From positions 29,449,395 to 29,513,394 of the forward strand of contig JARZZO010000002.1 in the NCBI GenBank assembly GCA_030544215.1: a stretch of 64,000 nt of DNA. Reading direction: 5' to 3'. The position numbers and the translations under genes are program-made. Below the pieces are notes generated by a model. The model was not told the DNA's origin, ran no database searches, and saw only the letters and a list, made by a program, of their open reading frames with translations. This DNA comes from Zantedeschia hybrid cultivar. Lineage: Eukaryota > Streptophyta > Magnoliopsida > Alismatales > Araceae. Below are positions 18,871 to 31,640 of the stretch, piece after piece; positions within the stretch are counted from its first letter, which is position 1; the number at the start of each line of letters is the position of its first letter.

Positions 18871-20674
18871 TGATAAAGTGTTAAATTGATCATTTAAGGG
18901 CAATCATACGCATCATACTCACATTTTTATCTGTAAAATAGCATGAAATGATAGATAATTGCGTACCAAATCCAACGGTACCAATTTCGTCAAATTCTGA
19001 CTTAAAAATATCATCATTTCATGTGATTAATGGAGTATAGTGCATTTGCGGTTTTTCGACAAAACCGATATGAAATAAATAAATATAATGATTTTTTTAA
19101 TGATAATATGCTAATTTATATTTATTCTATGTGAACAGGACATGCCGATGATGCAGTGCAGTTGGTGGAGTTTCTAGAAATTTGGGGGAGGTCTAGTGTT
19201 CGAATCTCAATAAATTCGACTTCATTTTGTCCAAAAGATTAAAGCAGGGGTAAAAACGTCATTTGATGCCCTAGTGTTGCCTTAATTCCATGGCCAAGAA
19301 GAACCCAAGAAGGGCCAGCCGCCTTCCTTTCTCCCACTTTATTTTTTTTAAAAAAAACTTTCCTTCCCTTTTCTTTAAAAGAACCCTCACGTACCCGAGA
19401 CCCTCCTATTCCTTGTCCCTCTCCGTTTCCCAGCACGGCTTGGCCTCAAAGCTCTTTCCTTCCAAGGTTTCTCTTCCTCCTCTCTCTCCGGTTTCTCTCC
19501 TCTCCTCTCTCTCTCTAGTTCTTATCACCACAATCTTCCCCCTCTCTCCCTGTTTTCTCAGCCAAACCCTTCCTTCCTCCTCGCTCTCTCCCACACCTCT
19601 CTCCTTCGCTCTCTCCCGGCAGACTCCCCCTCTCTCTTCTCGTCCTCCCTCTCTCTCCGATTTCTCCTCCTCTCTCTCCATTTCCCAACATCCCTCTCAA
19701 CCGTTCCCACGTCTCTCTCTTCCCTCTCGCTCTGTCTCTCTCTTCTCTCTCCCACGCAGCAGCGATCCAGCGTGCCTCCACGTCGCTCCAGCACACCCCA
19801 CGGGTCTCCAGCGCACCTGAAGCACCTCCAGCACACCTGGCGACACTAGCGCCTCCAGCGCATGCATGCCCGGCTGCACCACCAACCGCCCTGGCTGCAC
19901 TCAGCCGTCAAGCCTCACCTGCACGCGTCGCCCAACGTCCACGGGCCTGAAGCCAGCCACCAGCGACGCATGCATGCAAGCCTCCACGCACCAGCTGCTC
20001 AGCGTTGCCCAACGCTCCTCCAAGCGCCCCACCGCACGCACGCAGTAGACCGGCTGCAAGCTTCTACGTACGGCACCTGCCTCCCCCTTTGCTGATCGGT
20101 CTACTGCGTCGCCCCTTTACTGTTGGCCCATTGCACCGGCTCCCTCACAAAACACCCACAGAAGCTGCCGTTGCTTTGTTCTCTCTCTCCCCACTAGTAC
20201 AGTATTCGTTTATTTAATTAGGGTTAGTTATTGGTTATTTGATGTTTAATTATTTAGTTTAAGGATATTAAACCATAAATTTTGTAATTCGAGTCATGGT
20301 TTTTAGATGATTAATGATTTACACATAGTTAAATAATGGTGTTTTTGTTATATTTCTTTAGTTGTGCTTATTCTCCATATGTGATTGTGTTTAATTTCTA
20401 AAAAAAAAAAGAGATTCATTTAGTTTACGTAATTATATTTTTAGGTAACGTTAGTTAATTGAGTTCTAGTTTAAATAAGTATTTAATTAATTAGTTCACT
20501 CAAATTCTCACTTGTTTTTAGATTATTAAGAATTACAAGATTTTCAAAATTAAGAATTTACTTCCCTGTGGATCGACTCGGACTCACCAATGCTATTGTT
20601 AAAATTAGCTTATATGAGCCGATTAAAATATGATTGTTAGCTTGGGTTTTTAACGACAAAATCATTGGCTATCA
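18871..20674 (+). repeat. 5' LTR of Athila
   Basis: It matches 28364-30166 with scattered substitutions, mostly in the first 500 bp. A CT-rich tract (about 19430-19760) and a GC-rich tract (19760-20150) are inside. Small ORFs here occur in both LTRs by duplication and are not genes. No GCGTC-N10-GACGC dyad was found. Confidence 0.95.
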
Positions 20675-21624
20675 ATTTTTGGCGCCGTTGCCGGGGAATT
20701 AAATTTTTAATTTTGATTATCTTAGATTTAGTGTAATTAATCTTTAGCTAACCTCCTTTTTCTTATTTTTGCAGGTATATTGAAAAAAAAAAAAAAAAAA
20801 AAAGCGCATGGTAAGTGTGTTCCAACTTTCTATGTTTCAATTTCCTTACTTTAGTTAGTTTCAATTTTTGTAGTTTCTAAGTTAGATAGGTTTCCATTAA
20901 CTAAAAAAAAAAGAAACAAAAGAAGAACATCTAAATTTAACAATCTGCATTTCCAAGATTAGAAACCTTCCATGCTAGGCATTCATCATTCTAGGAACGC
21001 ATGAGCTAGCTTCCTTTCATAGTTATTTCTATAAATTGTTGAAGATTGTGGGGGAAAGGTACGTATTTCAATTTTAGCAAGTCATTCATGATTGCATCAA
21101 CACACCCTGCATTGATTTGCTTATTGCCTTGTATTGCATTCAAAAAGACTTTAAGGGCAACAACTTTAACCACATAAGGTAGGGATTTAATCACCCTTCC
21201 TTAGCCCACAAATCACCTTCCTTGCATTGACATTTCCTAATCCAATTAAAAGCAAGTCGAAAGAGAATCTAGGGTTTACACCGTGAGTGGTTTAAACTTC
21301 AGGTTGCCTCCACTTTTGTCAACGGTGTCTAGGCTAGAGGTTACACAGGCAAACGCCTAAACGGGAAAATGGTTCTCTAATTAGGTCCCTATGAAAGTAG
21401 GGGGAGCTACCTATTACCCCACCTCTTACCTGGCCATTGATTGATTGTGGTTGTGACTTGAGGTGGACTCAATTTACCTTGTAAGAAAATTCACATAGAG
21501 AGTCTAGGTTAACATTAGATCATTAGGGTATTTTTTTTGCCAAAATTTTTTGCATTTAAAAAAAAAAAAAAACAAGAAATAGAAAACAAAACTCAAATCC
21601 ATTTCTCTCTCTCAGTCCTAGTGT
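20675..21624 (+). other. 5' leader of Athila
   Basis: Untranslated region between LTR and gag, holding the PBS and A-runs near 20781-20801, 20903-20913 and 21557-21573. I see no coding sequence. Confidence 0.7.
20680..20697 (+). other. Primer binding site of Athila (tRNA-Asp type)
   Basis: TGGCGCCGTTGCCGGGGA lies 5 nt after the LTR end and is the well-known primer site of Athila and many other plant Gypsy elements. Confidence 0.92.
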
Positions 21625-24600
21625 ATGCAAGGTAGGAGATCTCAAAACCCTAACCTTCTAGGACCATTTGCTAAAATAGAGAGAATCCTACATCAAAGAA
21701 ATCCACCACAAGATCAAATGGCTGATAATCAGGACCCACCGAAGCAAATGAAGGACTATTTCATTCCAAATCGATATCAACCTTCATCCCGTATTCATCT
21801 TCCTCAGAATCCAACCAATCAATATGAAATTAAATCTAGCACCATTCAGATGCTCCCATCCTTTTATGGGAATACTAATGAAGATCCTTATAAGCATCTG
21901 GATGAATTTCTAGAAATCTATTCCACGGTGAAGATCAAGAATTTCACCGATGATGGCCTTAAGTTGACCTTATTTCCCTTTTCATTAAAGGATAAGGTTA
22001 AATATTAGTTGGGGACTATAGGAAGGCCCATTAGGACATGGGAAGAAATGCAGAAAGAATTTCTCAAGAAGTACTACCCCATAGGACGGACCAATACCAT
22101 GAGAAGGGCCATCACGAGTTTTAATCAAACTCCCGGGGAATTGATCCATGAATCTTGGGAAAGACTGAAAGAATTGCTTAGGAAATGCCCTCATCATGGG
22201 CTTTCAAAATGGCAAATTGTCCAAGCATTCTATGAAGGATTATCTGAACAGTTCAGACAAGTGGTGGATGCTTCATGTGGAGGGGCATTTATGATGAAAA
22301 ATGAAGATGAGGCCTATGATCTTTTTGAGATGTTAAGTGAAAATTCCATCAATCATGCCTCATTATCATCTTATGAGAGATATGTTGGGCCATCTAAACA
22401 GACTGGAATGTACGAACTTAAGGCCGGTGGAGAGCCCGAATCCAGAATGGACATAAATCTGATTAATCAGAAATTGGATAAGATAGACATCTTGGCCCAG
22501 AAATTAGACCAACTCTTGGCCTTAAACAAGCAAGAGCCTACTTACCCAACACAATCTAGTCTATATGAAGGCCCATCTTCTGCCAATCATGACATTTGTG
22601 CCTTATGCGCAAGTCCAACCCATCAAGTGAATGAATGCCCAATTGCGGCCCAACTTCCACCATTCATTCAAGAACAAGTTCAGGCTGCCCAGGGATTCTC
22701 CAGGCCCAATAATGATCCATTCTCAAATACTTACAATCCTGGCTGGAGAAACCACCTTAATTTTTCTTGGAAGAATCAGCAGGCCCCATTACCAATGTCC
22801 AATCCTCCCATGCATCAAGCCCAAAAGCCACAGAATTCATTTCAACATCAATCTAATTTTTATGGACATGTTCAGGATAGGGGATCTCAGGCCCAATTCT
22901 CTCAACCGGCCCATTATCAATCATTCCAATCAGGTCAACCGGCCCACTACCACTCATTCCAATCTGGACAACCAACCCAATACCATCCTCCACCTACTTA
23001 CCAACAACCTCCTCAGCCCAAGTTTGATGACAAATTCACTCAACTCCAACGACTGATTTTGACCCAGCAACAATCCATTTCTAAGTTGGAAAGTCAAATG
23101 GGCCAACTAGCTGAAGCTACGATGAGAAGAGAAGTGGGTTAACTTCCTAGTCAACCCATTACCAATCCAAGGAATCAACCTCCGGGTTTTCCACAGCAAT
23201 CGGGCCTTTTACCTCAGCCTGGCCCATTACCACAACCTAAAGAGCCGCAATTTGAGAATGCTAAAGCCATTTCAGCCCTTAGGAGTGGGAAAAGTCTAGA
23301 AAACCCACATACAAATCGAGAGTTAGCCAAAGGTTCCACTGATGGGCCTCATGAAATTGAAAGTGAGAGTGAGGTTGAACCCAACATGGAAAAGTTGGAG
23401 GAGGACCCGAAAGGGAAAGGGAAGATAGATGAAGGGCCAAGTTCTTATCAACCTAGGGTGCCATTTCCTAATTCTTTGTTAGCTAAGCCCAATGCCAGGA
23501 AGAAACTGGCCCAAAATGAGGAGTTGTTGGATTTATTCAAATAAGTCCAAATTAATATTCCACTCCTCCATGCCATCAAGCATGTGCCAGCTTATGCTAA
23601 GTTTCTCAAGGAATTATGTACTCCACGAAGAGAATCTAGAATGACATCCGAAAAGGTTCGGCTTTCAGAAGATGTGAGTGCGATTGTGATGAATCATCTT
23701 CCCAAGAAGTTGAAGGATCCTGGAGCACCATTGATATCATGTGACTTAGGTGGAGTTACATTTGATAGAGCTTTATTGGATTTAGGTGCTAGTGTGAACC
23801 TCTTGCCAACAGCCATTTACGAGAAATTTGATATTGGGGAATTAAAGCCCACACCCATCATTTTGCAATTGGCTGATAGGTCTGTGAAGACTCTAAGGGG
23901 ATTAATTGAGGATGTTATTGTGAAGGTTCACGATTGCTATTTTCTCGTGGATTTTCTTATTCTGGAAATGGCATTACCTGAGGAACTCATTCACACCCCG
24001 ATCATCCTAGGTCGTCCATTCTTAGCCACTGCCAAAGCTAATATAAATTGTGAAACTGGCATAATGGACATTTCATTTGGGGGTCAAAAGGTCAAGATCA
24101 ATGTCTTCAAAGCATCTCAATACCCAGATCATGAAGAAGAATGCCATACTATTGATATCTTGGATAATCTGGTTAAAGAAAATGAGATGTTCACATATGA
24201 CCTTTTGGAGGAAGCCAATACTTTAAAGGATTCGCCCGGTCCATTAATATCTTGGCCCAAGGTTGAACCTTTACCTGCCTTACAATCTGAGCCCGCTTTA
24301 CCATCCTTAGAGGACCCTCCTGAGCTTGAACTCAAACCATTACCTGAGTCTCTCAAGTATATCTTTTTGGGCTCGGACCAAACTCTCCCGGTCATCATTG
24401 CGGCAAATCTCACATCACCGCAGGAGGCCCAATTAACCGAGGTCCTCAAAGACCACAAGGGTGCCATTGGATGGTCGGTGGCAGATTTGAAAGGAATAAG
24501 TCCGTCCATTTGCATACATCATATCTATATGGAAGAGAATTCTAAGCCCAGTCGGAAGATGCAAAGGCGGCTTAATCCCAATATGAAAGAAGTGGTGAAG

Positions 24601-27215
24601 AAGGAAGTTGTGAAATGGCTGGATGCGGGTATCATTTACCCCATATCAGACAGTAAATGTTCAGCCCAACCCAAGTGGTACCCAAGAAATCTGGATTAAC
24701 AGTTATCAAGAATGATCATGGGGAAGAGGTACCCACTAGGCTCACCACGGGATGAAGAGTGTGCATTGATTACTGGAAGCTGAATCTCATGACTAAAAAG
24801 GATCACGTTCCACTCCCATTCATGGATCAAATTCTGGAAAAGTTATCGGGCTAGAAGTACTTTTGCTTCTTAGATGGGTACTCCGGGTACAATCAAGTGG
24901 CTATTTACCTGGAAGATCAAGAAAAGACCACATTTACGTGCCCTTATGGCACGTTTGCTTTTAGGAGGATGCCATTTGGATTATGCAACGCACCAGCCAC
25001 ATTTCAACGGTGCATGATGGCTATATTCTCCGATATGGTGGGAGAATTCCTCGAAGTTGTCATGGATGATTTCTCAATCTTCGGGGATTCTTTTGAAAAT
25101 TGCTTAGAAAATCTTAAACAAGTGCTAGCCAGATGTATTGACACCAATCTGATACTTAGCTGGGAAAAGAGCCATTTTATGGTTTGAGAGGGCATTGTTC
25201 TAGGCCACATTGTGTCTGAAAGGGGGATAGAGGTAGATAAAGCTAAGATCGATCTCATATCCAATCTTCCTCCTCCTACCTCGGTCAGACAGATCCATTC
25301 ATTCCTTGGCCATGCCGGTTTCTATCGCCGGTTTATCCACAATTTCTCCCAAATTGCCCGGCCTCTAACTCTTCTCCTAGCTAAGGATGTCCCTTTCCAA
25401 ATGGATGAATCTTGCATCAAGGCATTCAATTCTCTGAAGGAATCTTTGACCAAAGCTCCGATTCTTCAATCTCCAGATTGGTCTTTGCCCTTCGAAATCA
25501 TGTGTGATGCCTCTGATTATGCTATCGGTGCGGTTTTGGGACAAAAAATCAACAAGTGTCCCGTGGTGATCTATTATGCAAGTCGCACCCTTGCAGATGC
25601 TCAAATGAATTATACCACCACAAAAAAGGAATTATTAGCTGTGGTTTTTGCCCTAGAAAAATTCAAATCTTATCTTTTAGGGGCAAAAGTCATAATCTAT
25701 TCTAATCACTCAGCTCTGAAATACCTGTTGACCAAGAAGGATGCAAAGCCTAGACTTATTAGATGGATCTTACTCCTTCAGAAATTTGATTTGGAAATTC
25801 GGGATAAGAAGGGTTCTGAGAATGTGGTAGCTGACCACCTATTCCGAATTCTGATCTCCGAAAGTACACCAATCATTGATTCCTTTCCTGATGAGCATCT
25901 TCTAGTCATTTCTCACACTGTTGCACCTTGGTAAGCTCATATTGTCAATTACAAGGTGACTAATCAGCTTCTGGAAGGATGGACTAAAAGTGAGAAGGAC
26001 AAATTCTTTTCCCAGGAAAAGTATTATTTCTGGGAGGATCCTGAATTATTCAAATTATGTCCTGATCAAATCATTAGGCGATGTGTTCCTGAAGAAGAAC
26101 AACAGAGTGTTCTCAACTTATGCCATAATCTGGCTTGTGGGGGCCATTTCTCGGGAAAGAAAACTACAGCCAAGGTTCTGCAAAGTGGTTTTTACTGGCC
26201 CACACTTTTCAAAGATGCCCATGAATTTAGCAAAACTTGCCTCCGATGTCAGGCTGTAGGAAATATGGCGAAAAAGGATATGATGCCACTCAACCCAATC
26301 TTGGTGGTTGAAGTTTTTGATGTTTGGGGAATTGACTTTATGGGACCTTTTCCACCCTCTTTTGGACATACATATATTCTGGTAGCGGTGGATTATGTCT
26401 CTAAGTGGATTGAAGCAGTAGCCACCCGAACCAATGATCATAAAGTGGTCATTAAATTCGTTCAGAAGAATATCTTTTCTCAGTTCAGGTGGCCTAAAGC
26501 TATCATAAGTGATGGGGGAACGCATTTCACGAATTACCAGTTTCGAGCTTTGCTTAAGAAATATGGGATTAATCACAAAGTTGCAACCCCTTATCATCTC
26601 CAAACCAGTGGCCAAGTGGAAGTTTCCAATAGAGAGATTAAGAATATTCTACAAAAGTCCGTTAGGCCCGATAGAAAAGATTGGCCTGAAAGATTGGATG
26701 ATGCCTTATGGGCCTATCGGACTGCTTACAAAACTCCTATTGGCATGTCTCCTTATCGCCTGGTTTTTGGAAAAGCGTGCCACCTTCCAGTGGAATTGAA
26801 ACATAGGGCTTATTGGGCCATTAAACAAGTCAATCTGGACCTAGCCCAAGCTGGTTCCCACCGAACCTTACAACTGAGTGAGCTAGAAGAGTTGCGCAAC
26901 GAGGCCTATGAAAATTCAAAGATTTATAAAGCCAAAACTAAAGCTTTCCATGATAAACATATTGTGAGAAAAACCTTTCTTCCAAATCAGAAAGTTTGGC
27001 TATTTAACTCTAGGCTCCGCCTATTTCCTAGAAAACTGAAATCCAGATGGGATGGACCATTCATGGTCGTTAAAGCCTTCGATCATGGAGCTGTTAAAAT
27101 TCTAAATCCCAAGAGTGGGAACACTTTTACCGTTAATGGTCAACGGTTGAAACCATTTATTGAAAATCTTCAAAATGAGCCACCTGAATCCACCAAACTG
27201 AGTGATCCACAATAA
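21625..27215 (+). pseudogene. gag-pol: Gag-pol polyprotein of Athila, disrupted
   Basis: From 21625 to 24699 a single frame carries Gag (IQMLPSFYG, DPYKHLDEFLEI), a CX2CX4HX4C knuckle (CALCASPTHQVNEC near 22600) and protease with the DLGASVNLLP site typical of Athila (about 23780). It is broken by stops near 22006, 23140 and 23542. A frameshift near 24660 moves RT into another frame, with more stops near 24765, 24852, 25185 and 25932. RT keeps MDD (about 25062), RNase H has CDASDYAIGAVLG (25504), and integrase has H-H-C-C (26110-26255) with D, D, E near 26333, 26509 and 26617. All enzymes of the cycle are recognisable but no full polyprotein can be made. No env-like ORF follows. Confidence 0.93.
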
Positions 27216-28363
27216 CTGAACTTTCGTCTGGCTAAAGACGATAAACTTAGCGCTTGTTGGGAGGCAACCCAATTTTTTACTTCAATTTTTGTATTTCTTT
27301 TCCTTTTAGGTCCCTGAGCAGCAGTCGCCTTGGGTATGTCGCATCCTCTTCATCACAGGTTGTTTCTCTCCTTCACAATTCTCTTATGGCTAGCATGTTT
27401 TTCATATCTTTTATGCCATTGAGGACAATGTCAATCAAGTTGGGGGGTGGGACAATCTTTCACTGAAAAATGGTCAAAATTTTATAATTTCTTTCAAAAA
27501 CTTCTTTTCACATCCTATGAAAATTGCATGAAATCACGTTTCATTAAGTAAATCTTAAACAAATCAGTTTTATGTTAGTCACATTGGTTAAAGAACCTTC
27601 GAAGTTTAAATATCCCACTTCACAAAAATCTACGGCAGGATAATTTTCACACACACACGCCAACTTAGAATAAATGAAAGATCTTAAAAGTATAGAATTG
27701 CTGGAATTAACCTTAAGGATAAGACTACTTATTCTAATTTTTCTTTTTAGGTTGAACGAAAGGAATGTGTAGGATTCGTAATAAGGGAATATCCTACTCA
27801 GCACTCTAAAAGAGGCGGTCATTTAAAATGGACAGCTGTAAACACTAAAGGTAATAGAAGGCGTTAAAAGAGTTAAAGGAAGGTAGGTGGCAAAAAGTAC
27901 GCACCTCCCCTCAGGCAATTCAAAGAGAGTGGCAAAAAGTACGCGCTCTAAAAGCAAAAGTACAATAAAATGAAAAAGACACGCTAAAAAGTCCATCGTA
28001 CCAGAAATATTACCAAGTCGTGAAAAGTGTTGAGTCGGGGCGGGAACTGAAAAACGGTCCTCGCTAACTGATCGGGAAATCTTTTATTCTCTTCTCTTCC
28101 CCAGGTAGTCTTATCTAAAGGGTAGTAAAGGCAAGAATATACCAGAAAGGTCGGAAATGACTTCTAAGCGTGCCAATTTTCATGCACAATCACCTGTCGT
28201 GAATCAAAATATTGTGGGATATGAAAACTTTAGCATAACCAAGCGGCTACCACTTAAATTGTTTGTGATAGATACTACAAATGAAGCATGATAATTCATT
28301 GTTTGTCCTAACTTTTCCTTATTTGCATTGCTAAGGGACTAGCAATGAGTAAGTTTGGGGGTG
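27216..28363 (+). other. 3' noncoding region of Athila with polypurine tract
   Basis: It begins with the GCGCTTGTTGGGAGGCAACC motif (27250-27269) often seen after the integrase stop of Athila elements, has a G-rich tract AAGTTGGGGGGTGGG near 27437-27451, and ends with the polypurine tract AAGTTTGGGGGTG (28351-28363) next to the 3' LTR. The env-like ORF of some Athila elements is absent. Confidence 0.75.
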
Positions 28364-30166
28364 TGATAAAGTGTTAAATTGATCATTTAAGGGCAATCAT
28401 ACGCATCATACTCACGTTTTTATCTGTAAAATAGCATGAAATGATAGATAATTGCGTACCATGTCCAACGGTACCAATTTCGTCAAATTCTGACTTAAAA
28501 ACATCGTCATTTCATGTGATTAATAGAGTATAGCGCATTTGCGAATTTTTGACAAAATCGAGATGAAATAAATAAATATAATGATTTTTTTAATGATAAT
28601 ATGCTAATTTATATTTATTCTATGTGAACAGGACATGCCGATGATGCAGTGCAGTTGGTGGAGTTTCTAGAAATTTGGGGGAGGTCTAGTGTTCGAATCT
28701 CAATAAATTCGGCTTCATTTTGTCCAAAAGATTAAAGCAGGGGTGAAAACGTCATTTGATGCCCTAGTGTTGCCCTAATTCTATGGCCAAGAAGAACCCA
28801 AGAAGGGCCAACCGCCTTCCTTTCTCTCACTTTCTTTTTTTTAAAAAAAAACTTTCCTTCCCTTTTCTTTAAAAGAACCCACACGTACTCGAGACCCTCC
28901 TATTCCTTGTCCCTCTCCGTTTCCCAGCACGGCTTAGCCTCAAAGCTCTTTCCTTCCCAGGTTTCTCTTCCTCCTCTCTCTTCGGTTTCTCTCCTCTCCT
29001 CTCTCTCTAGTTCTTATCACCGCAATCTTCCCCCTCTCTCCCTGTTTTCTCAGCCGAATCCTTCCTTCCTCCTCGCTCTCTCCCACACCTCTCTCCTTCG
29101 CTCTCTCCCGGCAGACTCCCCCTCTCTCTTCTCTTCCTCCCTCTCTCTCCGGTTTCTCCTCCTCTCTCTCCGTTTCCCAGCATCCCTCTCAACCGTTCCC
29201 ACGTCTCTCTCTTCCCTCTCGCTCTGTCTCTCTCTTCTCTCTCCCACGCAGCAGCGATCCAGCGTGCCTCCACGTCGCTCCAGCACACCCCACAGGTCTC
29301 CAGCGCACCTGAAGCACCTCCAGCACACCTGGCGACACTAGCGCCTCCAGCGCATGCATGCCCGGCTGCACCACCAACCGCCCTGGCTGCACTCAGCCGT
29401 CAAGCCTCACCTGCACGCGTCGCCCAACGTCCACGGGCCTGAAGCCAGCCACCAGCGACGCATGCATGCAAGCCTCCACGCACCAGCTGCTCAGCGTTGC
29501 CCAACGCTCCTCCAAGCGCCCCACCGCACGCACGCAGTAGACCGGCTGCAAGCTTCTACGTACGGCACCTGCCTCCCCCTTTGCTGATCGGTCTACTGCG
29601 TCGCCCCTTTACTGTTGGCCCATTGCACCGGCTCCCTCACAAAACACCCACAGAAGCTGCCGTTGCTTTGTTCTCTCTCTCCCCACTAGTACAGTATTCG
29701 TTTATTTAATTAGGGTTAGTTATTGGTTATTTGATGTTTAATTATTTAGTTTAAGGATATTAAACCATAAATTTTGTAATTCGAGTCATGGTTTTTAGAT
29801 GATTAATGATTTACACATAGTTAAATAATGGTGTTTTTGTTATATTTCTTTAGTTGTGCTTATTCTCCATATGTGATTGTGTTTAATTTCTAAAAAAAAA
29901 AAGAGATTCATTTAGTTTACGTAATTATATTTTTAGGTAACGTTAGTTAATTGAGTTCTAGTTTAAATAAGTATTTAATTAATTAGTTCACTCAAATTCT
30001 CACTTGTTTTTAGATTATTAAGAATTACAAGATTTTCAAAATTAAGAATTTACTTCCCTGTGGATCGACTCGGACTCACCATTGCTATTGTTAAAATTAG
30101 TTTATATGAGCCGATTAAAATATGATTGTTAGCTTGGGTTGTTAACGACATAATCATTGGCTATCA
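28364..30166 (+). repeat. 3' LTR of Athila
   Basis: Duplicate of 18871-20674 with the same CT-rich and GC-rich tracts and a TATCA end, followed by the TATAC target duplication. Confidence 0.95.
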
Positions 30167-31640
30167 TATACCAACCGTCCACACCATCTACGCCATGTAT
30201 CAACCCCGCGGTGCTCAAGTTATCACTTGGCCCTTCTACTAGTGAAGAATATGCACTCCGGAGTGGGAGGATCTTCAATAAGGTCTTTCCTCAATCTACA
30301 GTTAGAGACGGCCCATCACAGCTGCCATAGGAAGTGCATAACGATGAGAGTGCACCAGGCACTCAATATGACCTGCTGAAGCAACTAGATAGAACACCGG
30401 CACGAATCTCTGTGCTTGAGCTGATCAAGAGATCGAAAACCCATCAGGAAGCTCTGATGGAATACCTACAAAAAGTGATGGTCAACGAAGACATGCCGAT
30501 GGACAAGATCACCGCACTACTAGTTCCACAAGGGGATCAGCCCTCTATCTTATTTTATGTTTCGGAACTAGAACCACTAGCAGTCAGGAGCATGGCTCTG
30601 AGTATTACGGTCAATAACTGCAAAAAGGCCGTAGACACATGCCTAGTTGACACAGGGGCTTCAATTAATGTATTGCCTACGAAGACCCTTGAACTATGTG
30701 GTGTACCCAAGGAAAAATGGCTGCCTAGCCCCATTTCTGTTACAGCATATGATAACTCTACCCGTTCCCCTCTGGGAATGGTCTATTTAAAAGTAGAGTT
30801 AGGCCATGTATGTCATGCCGAGGTCGAATTTCACATCTTGGAAATCGATCCTTCCATGAAGGCTATTTTGGGCCGTCCTTACATTAAAATCCTTTAGGCG
30901 ATTCCCTCTACGAATCATCAGTGCCTCAAATTTCCCTACAAAGGACGAGTCATTAAAGTTACGAGCATGCCAATCCTTGCTGCTGCTCACTCCTTGAATA
31001 TCAAGCCAACTCTTTCACCTGGCCGACAACCTTTTCTGTCGGTATTACGGCCAAAATGTCTGGGAAACAATGTCTACACCATGCAAAGAAGGCCGAGACC
31101 CTTTAACATGGACCTTATACATACATTTCATCAAGGGGCCCGTAATAAGTCATGATAACACAGTGATCATCACTTCCTATTTTGATCTCCATGACTTATA
31201 TGGAAGAGACCTGGCCAGACATTGTTCAGAATTGTTGACGTACCAATCCTTGGAGGCTCTGCGGCCAATGAAAAGGAGGAAGTTCCAAGATCCTGAGTGT
31301 GAATGGTACCTATGGTTTGACTTAAGGGATCTGTACATTGCACTAAATAGACTATTTCTTGATCCTTCAGATACAAAGTGGCCGCCACAAATAGATGAGC
31401 TGATTGAAGGGCGTGGTGCCATTTTTGACAAAAGAATTCTGCTATCTGAGGAAACAGATGAAGGGGAGCCAGATGACTCCTATGAAGCTAGTTATACCAC
31501 GGTTCTTCTTTGGAGGGTGACTTATCATTCTTACATTTTCACACTCCATACCTTATTCCGCACTCTGCTTCTGACCCCGATTTGGTCGCGGGTCATAACT
31601 GAAGATATTCCACGGGCTCTGCCCGTCATGATCTAGAGAA
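30167..31640 (+). pseudogene. gag-pro: Gag-protease of Tat copy B, 3' part, degenerate and lacking the G-patch
   Basis: Homology to copy A resumes directly after the Athila target duplication. Protease keeps VDTGASINVLP (about 30645-30680) but a stop follows at 30895-30897. Relative to copy A about 240 bp are missing near 31045, removing the G-patch, and the frame changes. The downstream part (31070-31636) still reads well against A. With 16265-18870 it made up the original gag-protease frame. Confidence 0.88.

Larger units (their letters stand above)
18871..30166 (+). mobile_element. Athila-lineage Ty3/Gypsy retrotransposon
   Basis: Two LTRs of 1804 and 1803 bp start TGATAAAG and end TATCA. 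The target duplication is TATAC on the right (30167-30171) and TATAT on the left (18866-18870), one mismatch. Reading across the empty site restores the Pro-rich gag sequence of copy B. The tRNA-Asp-type primer site and the conserved GAG and protease sequences are Athila-like. LTRs look about 98% alike by eye, so this is younger than B. Stops and a frameshift disable its coding region. Confidence 0.95.

Noticed and set aside
19406..20217. Clusters of overlapping ORFs, repeated at 28907-29709
   Set aside because: They lie in the two Athila LTRs, in CT-rich and GC-rich tracts with few stops, and are duplicated only because the LTR is.
27250..28363. Env-like ORF in Athila
   Set aside because: The 1.1 kb after integrase holds only short unrelated frames and no signal or membrane-segment pattern.
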